DNA of 64,000 bases, from the NCBI GenBank assembly GCA_903896615.1, contig CAITYM010000172.1:1-64000 (forward strand). The letters are read 5' to 3'. This stretch comes from an uncultured Burkholderiales bacterium (lineage in GTDB: Bacteria; Pseudomonadota; Gammaproteobacteria; Burkholderiales; Burkholderiaceae_C). The notes beneath the pieces are model-generated. The model searched no databases. It was given only the letters and a program-made list of their open reading frames with translations, and was not told where the DNA came from. Positions 52,541-61,834 of the stretch are shown here, in pieces; position 1 is the stretch's first letter; each line of letters starts with the position of its first letter. Both the position numbers and the translations under genes were made by a program.

Positions 52541-53323
52541 TTATTTGGGCTCTAGTCCATGCGCTCTGATGTCAGCAAATGATTCGGGTGACTTTAGCCA
52601 ATTGATTAACTCTTCTATCTCGGGAGTTATGGGTTTTGAACTCGGTACGGAAAATGCGAATGTAGTGACGTACTGGACATCATCAGGCAATGGGCCCGCA
52701 AAATCGATCTCAGGAACCGACAATATTTCAGGAATTTGCTGGAATCCGATTTCCACCTCACCTCGCTTTACTACGTTTCCAACAGGCTCGCCTTGAATCA
52801 CTTTTGTCTTTGATTGGATTTGCTGAGCAATTCCCATTTGATCAAAAAGACTGACTAAATATGCACCACTCGGTCCTGTTGAATAAGCTAGAGAGTGGAC
52901 GTTGAGTAGCAGGTTCTTCAAATCTTCCTTGTTATTGACCACTGGGCGTTTGGCACCCTTAGCTATGCCTATACCAATTCCAGAGCTAAGGTAATTTATT
53001 TTGCTCTCAGCTCTTAGTTTGCCTTGTGCTGTTAAGGCATCGATATTTTTACTGTCAATGATCACCAAATCACCTGCATCTGCAGAAATGATGTGTTTGA
53101 CGATCTCTACTGTTGGGAGCCATGTTGTTTTGACCTTGATTCCATTTTTTTCAAACTGTGCGACCCTCTTCAAGTAGGGTTCCTTAAAGGCAACGGAGGC
53201 CATTACATTGATTTCGACTGCTGGGGCAGCGTTCACGTTGACAATCATCGTTGTACTAATAGTAATTGCTGTCGAGAGCGCGGCTTGCAAAAGCAGTCTT
53301 TTAATGATATTCGCATACACCAT
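52541..53323 (-). CDS. Exported ModA-like substrate-binding protein
   Basis: A 260-residue protein with a signal peptide (KRLLLQAALSTAITISTTMI) and a type II binding fold of the ModA kind: INVMASVAFKEPYLKRVAQF, GDLVIIDSKNIDAL, AYSTGPSGAYLVSLFDQMGI. It differs from true molybdate-binding ModA in several binding-loop positions, and no modB/modC follow. It is one of three related ModA-like proteins in the window. The ligand is unknown. Confidence 0.82.
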   Translation of the reverse strand: MVYANIIKRLLLQAALSTAITISTTMIVNVNAAPAVEINVMASVAFKEPYLKRVAQFEKNGIKVKTTWLPTVEIVKHIISADAGDLVIIDSKNIDALTAQGKLRAESKINYLSSGIGIGIAKGAKRPVVNNKEDLKNLLLNVHSLAYSTGPSGAYLVSLFDQMGIAQQIQSKTKVIQGEPVGNVVKRGEVEIGFQQIPEILSVPEIDFAGPLPDDVQYVTTFAFSVPSSKPITPEIEELINWLKSPESFADIRAHGLEPK

Positions 53324-53335
53324 ACCTTTTTTACC

Positions 53336-54943
53336 CTAGTTTTTAAGTTGAGTTGCAATTCTGCGTACGATCTTTGGCGGATCCGTATCAATGTGGAGTT
53401 TAAAGCGTTCTTCTTGAAGGTGCAAATCAGCAGCCGTAAATCGATCAAATCGCCTCAAATAATCAGCCCAGGTCTCATAAACAAAGTACTCGACGACTTG
53501 CCCGGGTTTCTCGGCATCCGAGAACAGACTCCATGAGAGCGCACCTTGCTTGATTCTGGCGACTTTGGTTTGCTTCATAATTTTCTTGAAATCCTCCAAG
53601 GTCTTAGGATCGATGTGGTATTCGATCGAGATCATGACAGGTCCCTCAAAGTGATCAATATGTTTCGAGGGGTTAGGGCGCTCTATTGGACAGACTGGCG
53701 ATAAATCTTCATCATCTTGACCAGATATCACCAGGCGAACGATGAAGAACATGGAAGCAAGTCCAAATAATGCGGCAAATTGCACACTCGTTACGACTTC
53801 AGAATGTTCAGCAATTTTCCCCCAAAAGGCGGCCCCTAGAGCGCTCCCGCCCATCAGACTCATTTGATAAAAGGACATGGCTCTGGCCCTTATCCAACTA
53901 GGTAGTGAAAATTGAGCCGTAACGGTAAGTGAATTTGCAACCGTAAACCATGACATTCCGTAAATGATCATGAGTGGCACAGCTTCCCAAATAGTTGGAA
54001 CGAGCACTACACAAATTGAGCTAAGGGATAAAACGAGGATGCCGTAGTTTGCGAGCTGGTTGTTGTTAAAACTATCTCTAAATCTAGGGAGTTGTGAACC
54101 AGCAATGATCGCACCAAGCCCAAGAGAGGACATCAGTAGGGTAAATGTGTTTGCATTTCCATGAAAATGAGTTTTGGCCAGGAGTGGTAAAAGCGCAATA
54201 ACGCAAGAGGCTTGAAAATAAAACAAGAATGCTCTGACCAAAATAAACCTAATACGGGTGGATTGCCCTACGTACTGAATGCCTAGTCGCATCGCTCCAA
54301 AAAAACGTTCACCTGGCAAAGCGGACTCAAAGTGTTGATATTTCCACTGGAGAACGACGTAAGTTGAGACCAAGCATAAAACCATGTTGAGGCCAAAAAC
54401 ATATTGACTCCCAAGACTAGCGATTAAGATGCCTGCAATCAAAGGGCCAATAATTCGAGAAGCGTTCATGGCTAAGCCGTTTAACGTAAGCGCTGGCGCC
54501 AGGTGTTCTCTATTAACCAGATCAGGAACGATGACTGCAAATACTGGCCAGCGCATCGCTAGTCCAATTCCGTTCATAAAAGTAAAGAAAAGGAGCAACT
54601 CTGCATTTAAAAGATTAAACACCATCAGCAAAGTCAGGATGGTTGCGTTAGCTGCAAGCCAAAGTTGGGTAACAACAAAGTATTTTTTGCGGTTTAATAT
54701 GTCAGCCAGAGCACCACTTGGGACGCCAAGTAAAAGGACGGGCAAATTAGAGGCCGTCTGTACCAGTGCGATCAATAGCGGGGAATCTGTGAGGGATGTC
54801 ATCATCCAAGCTGCAGCCACATCGTTCATCCACATGCAGATGTTGGCAATTAACCAAACCAGCCAAAGGGTTCGAAACACTTTAAATTTCAATGGCGAAA
54901 GCCAGTAGGGAAGTGCGTTTAGATTAGCTGTTGTTAAGGGCAT
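53336..54943 (-). CDS. MFS transporter (MFS_3) with fused C-terminal monooxygenase-like domain
   Basis: A 535-residue protein. The first 400 residues are an MFS_3/EntS-like exporter (LIANICMWMNDVAAAWMMTS, VLLLGVPSGALADILNRKKY, MNASRIIGPLIAGILIASLG). The last 110 residues form a soluble dimeric alpha/beta-barrel domain resembling antibiotic-biosynthesis monooxygenase (ABM) proteins, beginning near PVMISIEYHIDPKTLEDFKK. This fusion is known for a branch of MFS_3. Transported compound unknown. It is followed 12 bases later by the exported ModA-like gene, so the two may be cotranscribed. Confidence 0.86.
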   Translation of the reverse strand: MPLTTANLNALPYWLSPLKFKVFRTLWLVWLIANICMWMNDVAAAWMMTSLTDSPLLIALVQTASNLPVLLLGVPSGALADILNRKKYFVVTQLWLAANATILTLLMVFNLLNAELLLFFTFMNGIGLAMRWPVFAVIVPDLVNREHLAPALTLNGLAMNASRIIGPLIAGILIASLGSQYVFGLNMVLCLVSTYVVLQWKYQHFESALPGERFFGAMRLGIQYVGQSTRIRFILVRAFLFYFQASCVIALLPLLAKTHFHGNANTFTLLMSSLGLGAIIAGSQLPRFRDSFNNNQLANYGILVLSLSSICVVLVPTIWEAVPLMIIYGMSWFTVANSLTVTAQFSLPSWIRARAMSFYQMSLMGGSALGAAFWGKIAEHSEVVTSVQFAALFGLASMFFIVRLVISGQDDEDLSPVCPIERPNPSKHIDHFEGPVMISIEYHIDPKTLEDFKKIMKQTKVARIKQGALSWSLFSDAEKPGQVVEYFVYETWADYLRRFDRFTAADLHLQEERFKLHIDTDPPKIVRRIATQLKN

Positions 54944-55056
54944 AGTAAGATAGTCTTAGGTTAACCATAGGTTAAGCTACTTTATTGAGCCCTATTATCC
55001 GTTAACTCGGGCTCTTTGGTTTTTGGCCTCTTTTGGTGTGCGTAAAACAGTCTTTC

Positions 55057-55902
55057 TTAAATCACAGCTAAGGGCACTTTAGCCAGTGGGGGTGCAAATA
55101 GTTGATCCAAATCGCCCAGGGTGTCTTTGCTTAAAATCAAATCTGTGCAGGCCCAATTATCAAAAATTTTAGATATTGACACTGATTTTGGAATAGCAAC
55201 CGTATTAGGTTGTCTTATAACCCATGCCAAAGCAAGTTGGGCGGCACTTAACCCCAATGGTTTCGCAATTGATTGAAGCCCTTTATGTTTTGCAAGTTCC
55301 CCACCGCCAAGAGGTGAATATGCCATCAACGAGATGTTTCGCTCAATAAGCGTTGGAATTAAATCAAATTCAGCGCCGCGCGCGCTTAAGGCGTAATAAA
55401 CTTGATTTGTGACTGTCGAGTTTTGCTCAGCTAAATCCATAGACTTTTCTGTCTCCAACCATTTTTTGAGAGCTGCCTGATCAAAATTACTCACCCCGTG
55501 GTTTTTTATAAGTCCTTTCTCTTTCAGTAATTGCAACCCCTCAAGAGTTTCTTGGAAGGGGTAGGGACCCATCCAGTGCAAAAGGTACATGTCTATGTAG
55601 TCACATCCCAACCTTTTTAGCGAGCCTTCACAGGCTGTAATCACTCCATTTTTGCTTGCATGATGAGGTAACACTTTGCTGACAATTGTGATGGAGCTTC
55701 TCAGATTTCCTCCTATGTTTTTTAATGCTTTTCCGATCAAACGTTCTGCATTCCCCTTGGCATACATTTCTGCAGTATCAATTAAACGATAACCGATGGA
55801 TAGGGCATATTCGATGGCCTTTAGTTCACTTTTCTGGCTTTGATCTGACTCACCCATCCTCCAGGTTCCAAGGCCGATTTTTGAAGAAAAAGGATAGTTC
55901 AT
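55057..55902 (-). CDS. Aldo/keto reductase
   Basis: A 281-residue NADPH-dependent reductase. The family signatures are GLGTWRMGE, DTAEMYAKGNAERLIGKAL (catalytic Asp and Tyr), the Lys in SKVLPHH and CDYIDMYLLHWMGPYPFQET (catalytic His). The C-terminal AIPKSVSISKI binds NADPH. It is of normal length and close to the YeaE/2,5-diketogluconate reductase subgroup. It follows the MFS at 55928 by 25 bases. Substrate unknown. Confidence 0.9.
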   Translation of the reverse strand: MNYPFSSKIGLGTWRMGESDQSQKSELKAIEYALSIGYRLIDTAEMYAKGNAERLIGKALKNIGGNLRSSITIVSKVLPHHASKNGVITACEGSLKRLGCDYIDMYLLHWMGPYPFQETLEGLQLLKEKGLIKNHGVSNFDQAALKKWLETEKSMDLAEQNSTVTNQVYYALSARGAEFDLIPTLIERNISLMAYSPLGGGELAKHKGLQSIAKPLGLSAAQLALAWVIRQPNTVAIPKSVSISKIFDNWACTDLILSKDTLGDLDQLFAPPLAKVPLAVI

Positions 55903-55927
55903 TCGGAGGTAATATTCTTAATTGATT

Positions 55928-57142
55928 TCATTCAAGTTTATCAATAGCTTTGAGATTCGGAAACAGTTTCATCCAAATGAGAGCCACTAAAACCGTACCT
56001 AATCCACCTAACGCGACTGCAGGAACAGCTCCAAATAAGGCGGCTGTGATACCGCTCTCAAACCCACCTAATTGATTAGATGTATTTATGAAAAGAAAAT
56101 TTACTGCGTTTACTCTGCCTCTCATATCATCTGGCGTAGAAAGCTGAACTAGGGAGGATCTGATAATCACGCTGACCATATCAACAGCTCCCATCACAAA
56201 TAGGGAAATTAGCGACAGCCACATTAGGTTTGAGAAAGCAAACACAACGGTAGCTACACCAAATATTATGACCGATTGGAACATCTTAAGACCAACTGCT
56301 TTATTTAACGGGTGGTGGCTTATGTAAATAGTCATGATCAGTGCACCAAGCGCAGGAGCGCTCCTCAAAAGACCAAGTCCTAGCGGGCCAGTTTGCAAAA
56401 TGTCTCTTGCATAGATGGGTAACAAAGTTGTTGCACCTCCAAGTAGAACTGCAAAAAGATCAAGAGATAGAGTTCCTAAAATTGCAGGATTACTTTGAAT
56501 AAATTTAAAGCCTGCAAACAAACTATCAGAGCTGGGGGATTCAGAGTCCACAGCGCTATCCTTTGTTGTAATTCCTTGATTAAAAAACGCGGACACTACC
56601 CATAAAATGGTCATCATCATGAAGGGCAGGGTGGGAGACACAGCAAAAGCCAACCCTCCAATAGCGGGCCCACTGATAGCGCCCATTTGGTATATTGCAG
56701 AACTTACTGTTGTTCCTTCTTTTAGATGTCCTTTGGGTACAACTGCTGGCAAGAGTGCTGATGCTGCGGGCCCCTCAAAGGCCATGGCTACCCCCAAAAT
56801 AACAACGGCCATATATATGTGAGTTACGCTCAACCAGCCTGCAAAACTTCCAATCGTTAGGTAAAGCGCTGTAGCCGCCTCCACCAACTGGCAAATTTGA
56901 ACAAGGGGACGGCGCGAATATTTATCGGCCGCGTGTCCAACCACAAAAACCAGAAGTACGGATGGGAGGAATTGAATCAATCCAATTAAGCCTAAATCAA
57001 GTGCGCTACCTGAGAGTGCATAAACCTGCCATCCGATTGCTACAAAGGCAATTTGATAAGCTAATTCCGAGAAACCACTAGCAGCAAAAAAAAGTAGAAA
57101 AGGAGGGTGTTTGAATAGAGGTAAGGTACTAGAGTTTTGCAT
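55928..57142 (-). CDS. MFS transporter (MFS_3/EntS-like)
   Basis: A 404-residue, 12-helix major facilitator of the drug-H+ antiporter-3 kind: FAASGFSELAYQIAFVAIGW, GHAADKYSRRPLVQ and IYQMGAISGPAIGG are visible. Probably an exporter. It lies upstream of the aldo/keto reductase in the same orientation and likely forms a two-gene operon. It is divergent from the leaderless ModA-like gene. Confidence 0.88.
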   Translation of the reverse strand: MQNSSTLPLFKHPPFLLFFAASGFSELAYQIAFVAIGWQVYALSGSALDLGLIGLIQFLPSVLLVFVVGHAADKYSRRPLVQICQLVEAATALYLTIGSFAGWLSVTHIYMAVVILGVAMAFEGPAASALLPAVVPKGHLKEGTTVSSAIYQMGAISGPAIGGLAFAVSPTLPFMMMTILWVVSAFFNQGITTKDSAVDSESPSSDSLFAGFKFIQSNPAILGTLSLDLFAVLLGGATTLLPIYARDILQTGPLGLGLLRSAPALGALIMTIYISHHPLNKAVGLKMFQSVIIFGVATVVFAFSNLMWLSLISLFVMGAVDMVSVIIRSSLVQLSTPDDMRGRVNAVNFLFINTSNQLGGFESGITAALFGAVPAVALGGLGTVLVALIWMKLFPNLKAIDKLE

Positions 57143-57309
57143 AGAATTGCCGTAAAGGTAAGTGCGCGGTGCTCATTGATTTGGTCAGTTAAACTAATTG
57201 ATCTACAGCTAAGAGTTTTCCTTTGTGGATGGGTGAAAACACCAGATTTTTGTATTTTATTTTAGAAGATAATAAATTTTTTAAAATTGAAAAAAGGTTA
57301 AGCATCCAG

Positions 57310-58014
57310 ATGTCAAATTATGAAATAGAAAATGATGCAAATGTTATTAAAGGATTGGCATCAATAGCACTTGAAGGTGCTAGCAAAATAGTCAAAGATT
57401 TTGAGTCTGAAACTGACTTTAAAGTGCAATTTGACCTACTACCCTCCGCTGATATTACTGTACTTTTAAGTAAAGGGAATAAGGTTGATTTCGTTTTTTA
57501 TCCGACCAAACCTATACAAAAATTCACGTCTGATGGGATTTTGGTCGCTGATGGATTTACGCCAGTAGTGCAGTCCGGTATTGGCATTGCAGTGCCTATG
57601 AGCTCAAATTTAAAAGCGCCTAAAAATGCCCAGGAGCTAAAAGAAATTCTTCTTGCTGCAAATACAATAATCTATGCGACTGGACCCAGCGGGGATCATA
57701 TGGAAACAGTCATTGATCAACTGCAGATTCGAAGTGAAATTAAAAATAAAATAAAAATAATTTCTGGACTTGTTGCAAAAGGAATTGAGCGAGGGGAGGG
57801 TGATATTGGATTCCAGCAAATTCCAGAAATATTGTTAGTGCCTGGTGCAAAGTTACTATCGCCGCTCCCCCCCGATGTTCAATTGTTAACCCCCTTTTCT
57901 CTTTGTGTGCATGCTTCTTCAAACAAATCGCACATTTGTAAGGCTTTGTTTCATTATTTAAACGATTCGAAGTACAGGGATTTATATTCAAGCTGTGGTT
58001 TTCAAATGATTTAA
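57310..58014 (+). CDS. Leaderless ModA-like substrate-binding-fold protein
   Basis: A 234-residue ModA-type binding-fold protein: VIKGLASIALEGASKIVKDF, VDFVFYPTKPIQKF, YATGPSGDHMETVIDQL and IERGEGDIGFQQIPEI. The last is nearly shared with the exported homologue at 52541. I start at the ATG 57310 (MSNYEIEND), which leaves no signal peptide. Longer in-frame starts exist (TTG 57223, ATG 57229) and the extra stretch is moderately hydrophobic but lacks a typical signal. No permease genes nearby. Ligand and role unknown. Confidence 0.75.
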   Translation: MSNYEIENDANVIKGLASIALEGASKIVKDFESETDFKVQFDLLPSADITVLLSKGNKVDFVFYPTKPIQKFTSDGILVADGFTPVVQSGIGIAVPMSSNLKAPKNAQELKEILLAANTIIYATGPSGDHMETVIDQLQIRSEIKNKIKIISGLVAKGIERGEGDIGFQQIPEILLVPGAKLLSPLPPDVQLLTPFSLCVHASSNKSHICKALFHYLNDSKYRDLYSSCGFQMI

Positions 58015-58126
58015 ATAAGACACGCTTGAGTTGCCCAACTTAAAATCGTAAGGAGGCACCTTAGTTACGTTCAATAAATTGAGTGAATAAAAGTCGTGAA
58101 AAGCTAGATTGAATGGACTTATTCAT

Positions 58127-58561
58127 TTAAACCCAAGGTGTAACGCTTGGAACTGCGCAGGGACCCTCTACTGGAACGGATTCAAAATCTGCTGGACCCA
58201 CTATCTCTAAATACTCCATATCAGGTGAGTAATCAAAGAGGTAATGAACTATTCCAGGACGTTGATGAACACAGTCCCCCTCGGCAACTAAGGTTACTTT
58301 GTCCTCATACATAAACCTTGCCCAACCTTTTAACATGTATACGATTTGAAATTCTGCTACATGGTAATGCCATCCCGTTCCGTCCTCAGGGGGTAGATTA
58401 GCTTTAGCAATATGGGCAATTACCTTTCCCTTCGTTGACTTCGCAACACCGAGGTCTTTGTATAAGAAAAAGTCTCTTAAACCGCCTTTTAGAAACTTAG
58501 TGTCTTCCTTTTTGACGTGAGAAAATTCTGTGTCACTTGAAAACGTTGTGATTTCACTCAT
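58127..58561 (-). CDS. Cupin-domain protein
   Basis: A 144-residue single-domain cupin. Metal-binding motif 1 is GTGWHYHVAEFQIVYMLKG (HxH, E) and motif 2 is EGDCVHQRPGIVHYLFDYS (two His). It could be a small dioxygenase, isomerase or sensor; the substrate is not deducible. It starts 2 bases after the GST gene stop, so the two are one operon. Confidence 0.85.
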   Translation of the reverse strand: MSEITTFSSDTEFSHVKKEDTKFLKGGLRDFFLYKDLGVAKSTKGKVIAHIAKANLPPEDGTGWHYHVAEFQIVYMLKGWARFMYEDKVTLVAEGDCVHQRPGIVHYLFDYSPDMEYLEIVGPADFESVPVEGPCAVPSVTPWV

Positions 58562-58563
58562 AA

Positions 58564-59220
58564 TTAAAACTCCACTTCTAGTTCTTCAATATCATCAGGC
58601 TCTGCCTGGGCTGCTTTAATCCACTCTCTCATATGGGGGGTAGCAATTATTTGCTCACAATACTTCATACAGGCGGGTGTTAAGCTGATCCCGTAAGATA
58701 AAAACCGCATAACTACTGGTGCGTACATAGCATCAGCAATAGTCATATGCTTGCCAAATAAATAAGGTCCCTTATAGGTTAAGAGACAGTCTTTCCAAAT
58801 CTCGGCGATGCGGTCAATGTCTAATTGGGCTTTTGACCATACCTTAAATCCCTTCATTTTTGTTTTAATATTCATGGGTAAGGAGGAACGAAGTGCAGAA
58901 AATCCAGAATGCATCTCACCGCAAATCGCACGACAATGTGCGCGGTGCACCTGATTGGACGGAAGTAGGTTTGCTTTTGGTGCGATTTCGTTCAAATACT
59001 CGCCTATCGCAAGTGTGTCCCAAACCCTAACCTTGCCGTGAGACAGGCAAGGAACTAATATAGATGGTGATAAAAGGAGTAATTCTGCTCTTGCATCGGC
59101 ACTGTCAGTGGCAACGCTGATTTCATCGAAGTCTAGGCCGGACATTTTGACCATCAACCAACCTCTCAATGACCAAGATGAGTAGTTCTTGCTGCTAATA
59201 GAGAGCGTTGTTTTAGACAT
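58564..59220 (-). CDS. Glutathione S-transferase-family protein
   Basis: A 218-residue GST with an N-terminal thioredoxin-like domain (TLSISSKNYSSWSLRGWLMV) and a C-terminal helical domain (YLFGKHMTIADAMYAPVV is the conserved motif). The family subgroup resembles YfcF-like enzymes. It is operonic with the cupin gene. Role likely in glutathione-dependent isomerisation, reduction or detoxification. Confidence 0.88.
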   Translation of the reverse strand: MSKTTLSISSKNYSSWSLRGWLMVKMSGLDFDEISVATDSADARAELLLLSPSILVPCLSHGKVRVWDTLAIGEYLNEIAPKANLLPSNQVHRAHCRAICGEMHSGFSALRSSLPMNIKTKMKGFKVWSKAQLDIDRIAEIWKDCLLTYKGPYLFGKHMTIADAMYAPVVMRFLSYGISLTPACMKYCEQIIATPHMREWIKAAQAEPDDIEELEVEF

Positions 59221-59364
59221 GAGCCACTTTGTGTAATTTAGCTAGCTCAACTAACTGCAATTTGCGTGCCACTGTTTTTGCCAAATTTGGATCTACACGT
59301 AGGCATAAGTTATGCGAGTAACAACATAGTTTCTGAACCTACTTGCCTTCAATTTTTTAAAAAG

Positions 59365-60582
59365 ATGATCTATCAAAATTATCAGTTAGTTGCAAATCTG
59401 AACGACCCAATTCGTTTGTTTGCAGATGGCGCCCAATCGGTGCTCCAAACTTGGAACGACAACCAAGGAGTAAACCCGATTAGAAAAATGGCCGCTTATT
59501 ATGAGCAGATCTCGTTAATGGGTTTTACTCATAAATGTCCACCCTTTAACATTGACGCTATAGCTGCTAGCGATGGTTCAAGAGTTCATGTCAATCAATC
59601 GAATGCTCTAGAATTAAGTTTTTGCAGGCTATTACGGTTTAAGAAAAATACAGATGCGGTTTTGCCTCGAATACTCTTAGTTGCTCCAATGTCTGGACAT
59701 TTTGCAACATTGCTAAGAGGCACAATTGAGACTCTTGTGCAAGATCATGATGTCTACATAACAGATTGGCTAAATATTCGAGACATTCCATTATCAAAGG
59801 GCGAATTTAGTTTAGATACTTATATTCAAACGATTATTGATTGCCTAGATTTCTTGGGTGCTGGTATCCATCTGATGGGGGTTTGTCAGCCAACAGTTGC
59901 CTGTCTGGCTGCTGCAAGTATTCTTTCTGAAGATAAGGCTGAATATGCGCCTGCTAGCCTAATTTTAATGGCCGGTCCTATAGACACTAGGATCAATCCT
60001 ACGGTGGTGAATCAACTCGCAATGAGTAAACCAATTAGTTGGTTCAGACAAAATTTGATTGGTACCGTTCCTTTGCAATTTGCGGGTTCGGGTCGAATGG
60101 TTTATCCCGGGTTCTTGCAATTGATGGCTTTTCTGAATATGAACTTAGAACGCCATAAAAAGTCCTTCAAAGATCTTTTGGATCATAGAATTAAAGGTGA
60201 AGATGAGCGAGCCGATTTGATCCGTGATTTTTACAAGGAATATTTTGCAATAATGGATTTGTCAGCAGACTTTTATTTAGAAACTGTAGAAAACGTTTTT
60301 CAAAAACACCAACTCCCAAAAGGAGAAATGACATTTAAAGGGCGCACCATTAGTCCTAGTAGTATCAGAAAAACCTTTTTGTTAACCGTAGAGGGTGAAA
60401 GGGACGACATTTGTGGAATAGGTCAAACCTTAGCGGCTCAAGATTTGTGTTCAAAAATACCAACCTATATGAAAACGCATCACCTCCAAGCAGGAGTAGG
60501 ACATTACGGTGTTTTTAGTGGGAAAAAATGGGCATCCCAAATCTATCCCGTGCTAAGATCCATGACTCATAGTGTTGTCTAA
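59365..60582 (+). CDS. phaZ: Intracellular poly(3-hydroxybutyrate) depolymerase
   Basis: A 405-residue intracellular PhaZ that mobilises PHB storage granules. The nucleophile is Cys174 in HLMGVCQPTVACLAA, the cysteine lipase-box variant typical of Cupriavidus-type PhaZ1. GRMVYPGFLQLMAFL and the C-terminal GVGHYGVFSGKKW with the catalytic His are also seen. I place the start at the ATG 59365 (MIYQNYQLV), which matches the family; an upstream extension to 59266 is not supported. It suggests that the organism makes PHB. Confidence 0.9.
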   Translation: MIYQNYQLVANLNDPIRLFADGAQSVLQTWNDNQGVNPIRKMAAYYEQISLMGFTHKCPPFNIDAIAASDGSRVHVNQSNALELSFCRLLRFKKNTDAVLPRILLVAPMSGHFATLLRGTIETLVQDHDVYITDWLNIRDIPLSKGEFSLDTYIQTIIDCLDFLGAGIHLMGVCQPTVACLAAASILSEDKAEYAPASLILMAGPIDTRINPTVVNQLAMSKPISWFRQNLIGTVPLQFAGSGRMVYPGFLQLMAFLNMNLERHKKSFKDLLDHRIKGEDERADLIRDFYKEYFAIMDLSADFYLETVENVFQKHQLPKGEMTFKGRTISPSSIRKTFLLTVEGERDDICGIGQTLAAQDLCSKIPTYMKTHHLQAGVGHYGVFSGKKWASQIYPVLRSMTHSVV

Positions 60583-60589
60583 ACCGAAG

Positions 60590-60928
60590 ATGAAGCTTAT
60601 AGTAGCCATTATTAAACCTCATAAATTAGATGATGTCCGAAATGGCTTAACTTCCATCGGACAAAATGGAATTACTGTATCTAATGTAGAGGGATTTGGT
60701 CGTCAAAAAGGGAGGACTGAAATTTACCGAGGTGCTGAATATTTTTATGACTGGGTTCCCAAGGTGAAAATTGAGCTCGCTGTTAGGGATGACCTCATAG
60801 AAAAAGTTATACAAACTATTATTGATAATGCCCGCACTTCTAAAATTGGTGACGGGAAGATTTTCGTCATAAATTTAGAGCGTGCTTATCGAATTCGTAC
60901 TGGCGAGGACGGTGAAGCTGCACTCTAG
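60590..60928 (+). CDS. P-II nitrogen regulatory protein (GlnB/GlnK family)
   Basis: A 112-residue P-II signal protein. MKLIVAIIKPHKLDDVR is the standard N-terminus; the T-loop reads GRTEIYRGAEYFYDWVPK with uridylylatable Tyr51 retained but the usual VVDFLP part changed to FYDWVP. The ATG at 60590 is used. It lies 7 bases after phaZ, an uncommon neighbour for P-II, and no amtB is near. It may be a third P-II paralogue or link nitrogen status to PHB degradation. Confidence 0.92.
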   Translation: MKLIVAIIKPHKLDDVRNGLTSIGQNGITVSNVEGFGRQKGRTEIYRGAEYFYDWVPKVKIELAVRDDLIEKVIQTIIDNARTSKIGDGKIFVINLERAYRIRTGEDGEAAL

Positions 60929-61104
60929 AGTTATTTCAAATTCGAATCAATTCCGCCCTTTTGTAATTTGTCATCGAGTATTGTGGAGTTTAATCCTTAA
61001 TTTTTTCAGCGATAACAATCACTCACGAATTCTTAAGTCGTTTGCGCTTGAGTGTGCATATGATTAGCAAGAAATAGAAGACTTAGGAGTCTCGGGTTTT
61101 AAGA

Positions 61105-61713
61105 CTAATTCATCGCTAATTGAACTAGCAAAAAACTGCCATATAAATAGGTTGGAATGCCAATAAGTTTTCTGACAATTGGATTTGCAGTATCAACTTT
61201 CATTGCAAAGAAGATACCAACAAAATGAAGCAATGCAGTGCTAAACAAAAGCCCAAGGAGGTCTAGTGCTGTGTTGTTTAAGTCGGAACCATTAATCACT
61301 GGCAAATTTACAGTATGGGCAAGTCCGTGTACGATTCCAAATGAGGTTAGTAATAGCAACCCTAAAACCTCAGAGAATTTGCGGTTTGTCGATAATAAAA
61401 TACCTGTTGTGAAAACGCTCGCTGAGATTGCAAATTCTAATGATGATGTCGTGGTTAAGAATAAACCAGCTACAGCTCCAATGGACATTCCTAGAACAAA
61501 GGAAATAGGTCCAGTTGCAGGTTTCTTGAATGCTAAAACGCTCCAAAATCCAACCAATAAAATAACCAAAAAATGATCTAGTCCGCTAAAGGGGTGTACC
61601 AATCCACTGAATAAATTGTATGATTCAGTATGTCCTGGATGTGCATATGAAAAAACGGGGAGCAAGCTTATGAAAAGCATTCCTAGTTTCAATTGAAGTT
61701 TGGTGTATTTCAT
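61105..61713 (-). CDS. hupE: HupE/UreJ-family metal (nickel) transporter
   Basis: A 202-residue inner-membrane protein with a signal peptide ending at YAHPGH, where HPGH is the mature N-terminal metal-binding motif. The second hallmark is LVHPFSGLDHFLVILLVGFW. Six hydrophobic segments are visible. HupE proteins facilitate Ni2+ uptake for hydrogenase or urease. No urease genes are in the window, so the hox hydrogenase 40 kb away is its likely beneficiary. Confidence 0.88.
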   Translation of the reverse strand: MKYTKLQLKLGMLFISLLPVFSYAHPGHTESYNLFSGLVHPFSGLDHFLVILLVGFWSVLAFKKPATGPISFVLGMSIGAVAGLFLTTTSSLEFAISASVFTTGILLSTNRKFSEVLGLLLLTSFGIVHGLAHTVNLPVINGSDLNNTALDLLGLLFSTALLHFVGIFFAMKVDTANPIVRKLIGIPTYLYGSFLLVQLAMN

Positions 61714-61834
61714 TTAGATTCCTGTTTATAAAGGGTGAAATAAATCGCACAAGCTGTATATAGTATATAGTTTTGTCGGTCCATTTTAGGCAACTATAAT
61801 AGAAATTACTTTCCCACCAAGCAGCAGGGCCACA

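Noticed and set aside
54429..54908. A 159-residue plus-strand frame inside the MFS-ABM fusion gene
   Set aside because: Antisense shadow of membrane helices; the MFS motifs on the other strand are clear.
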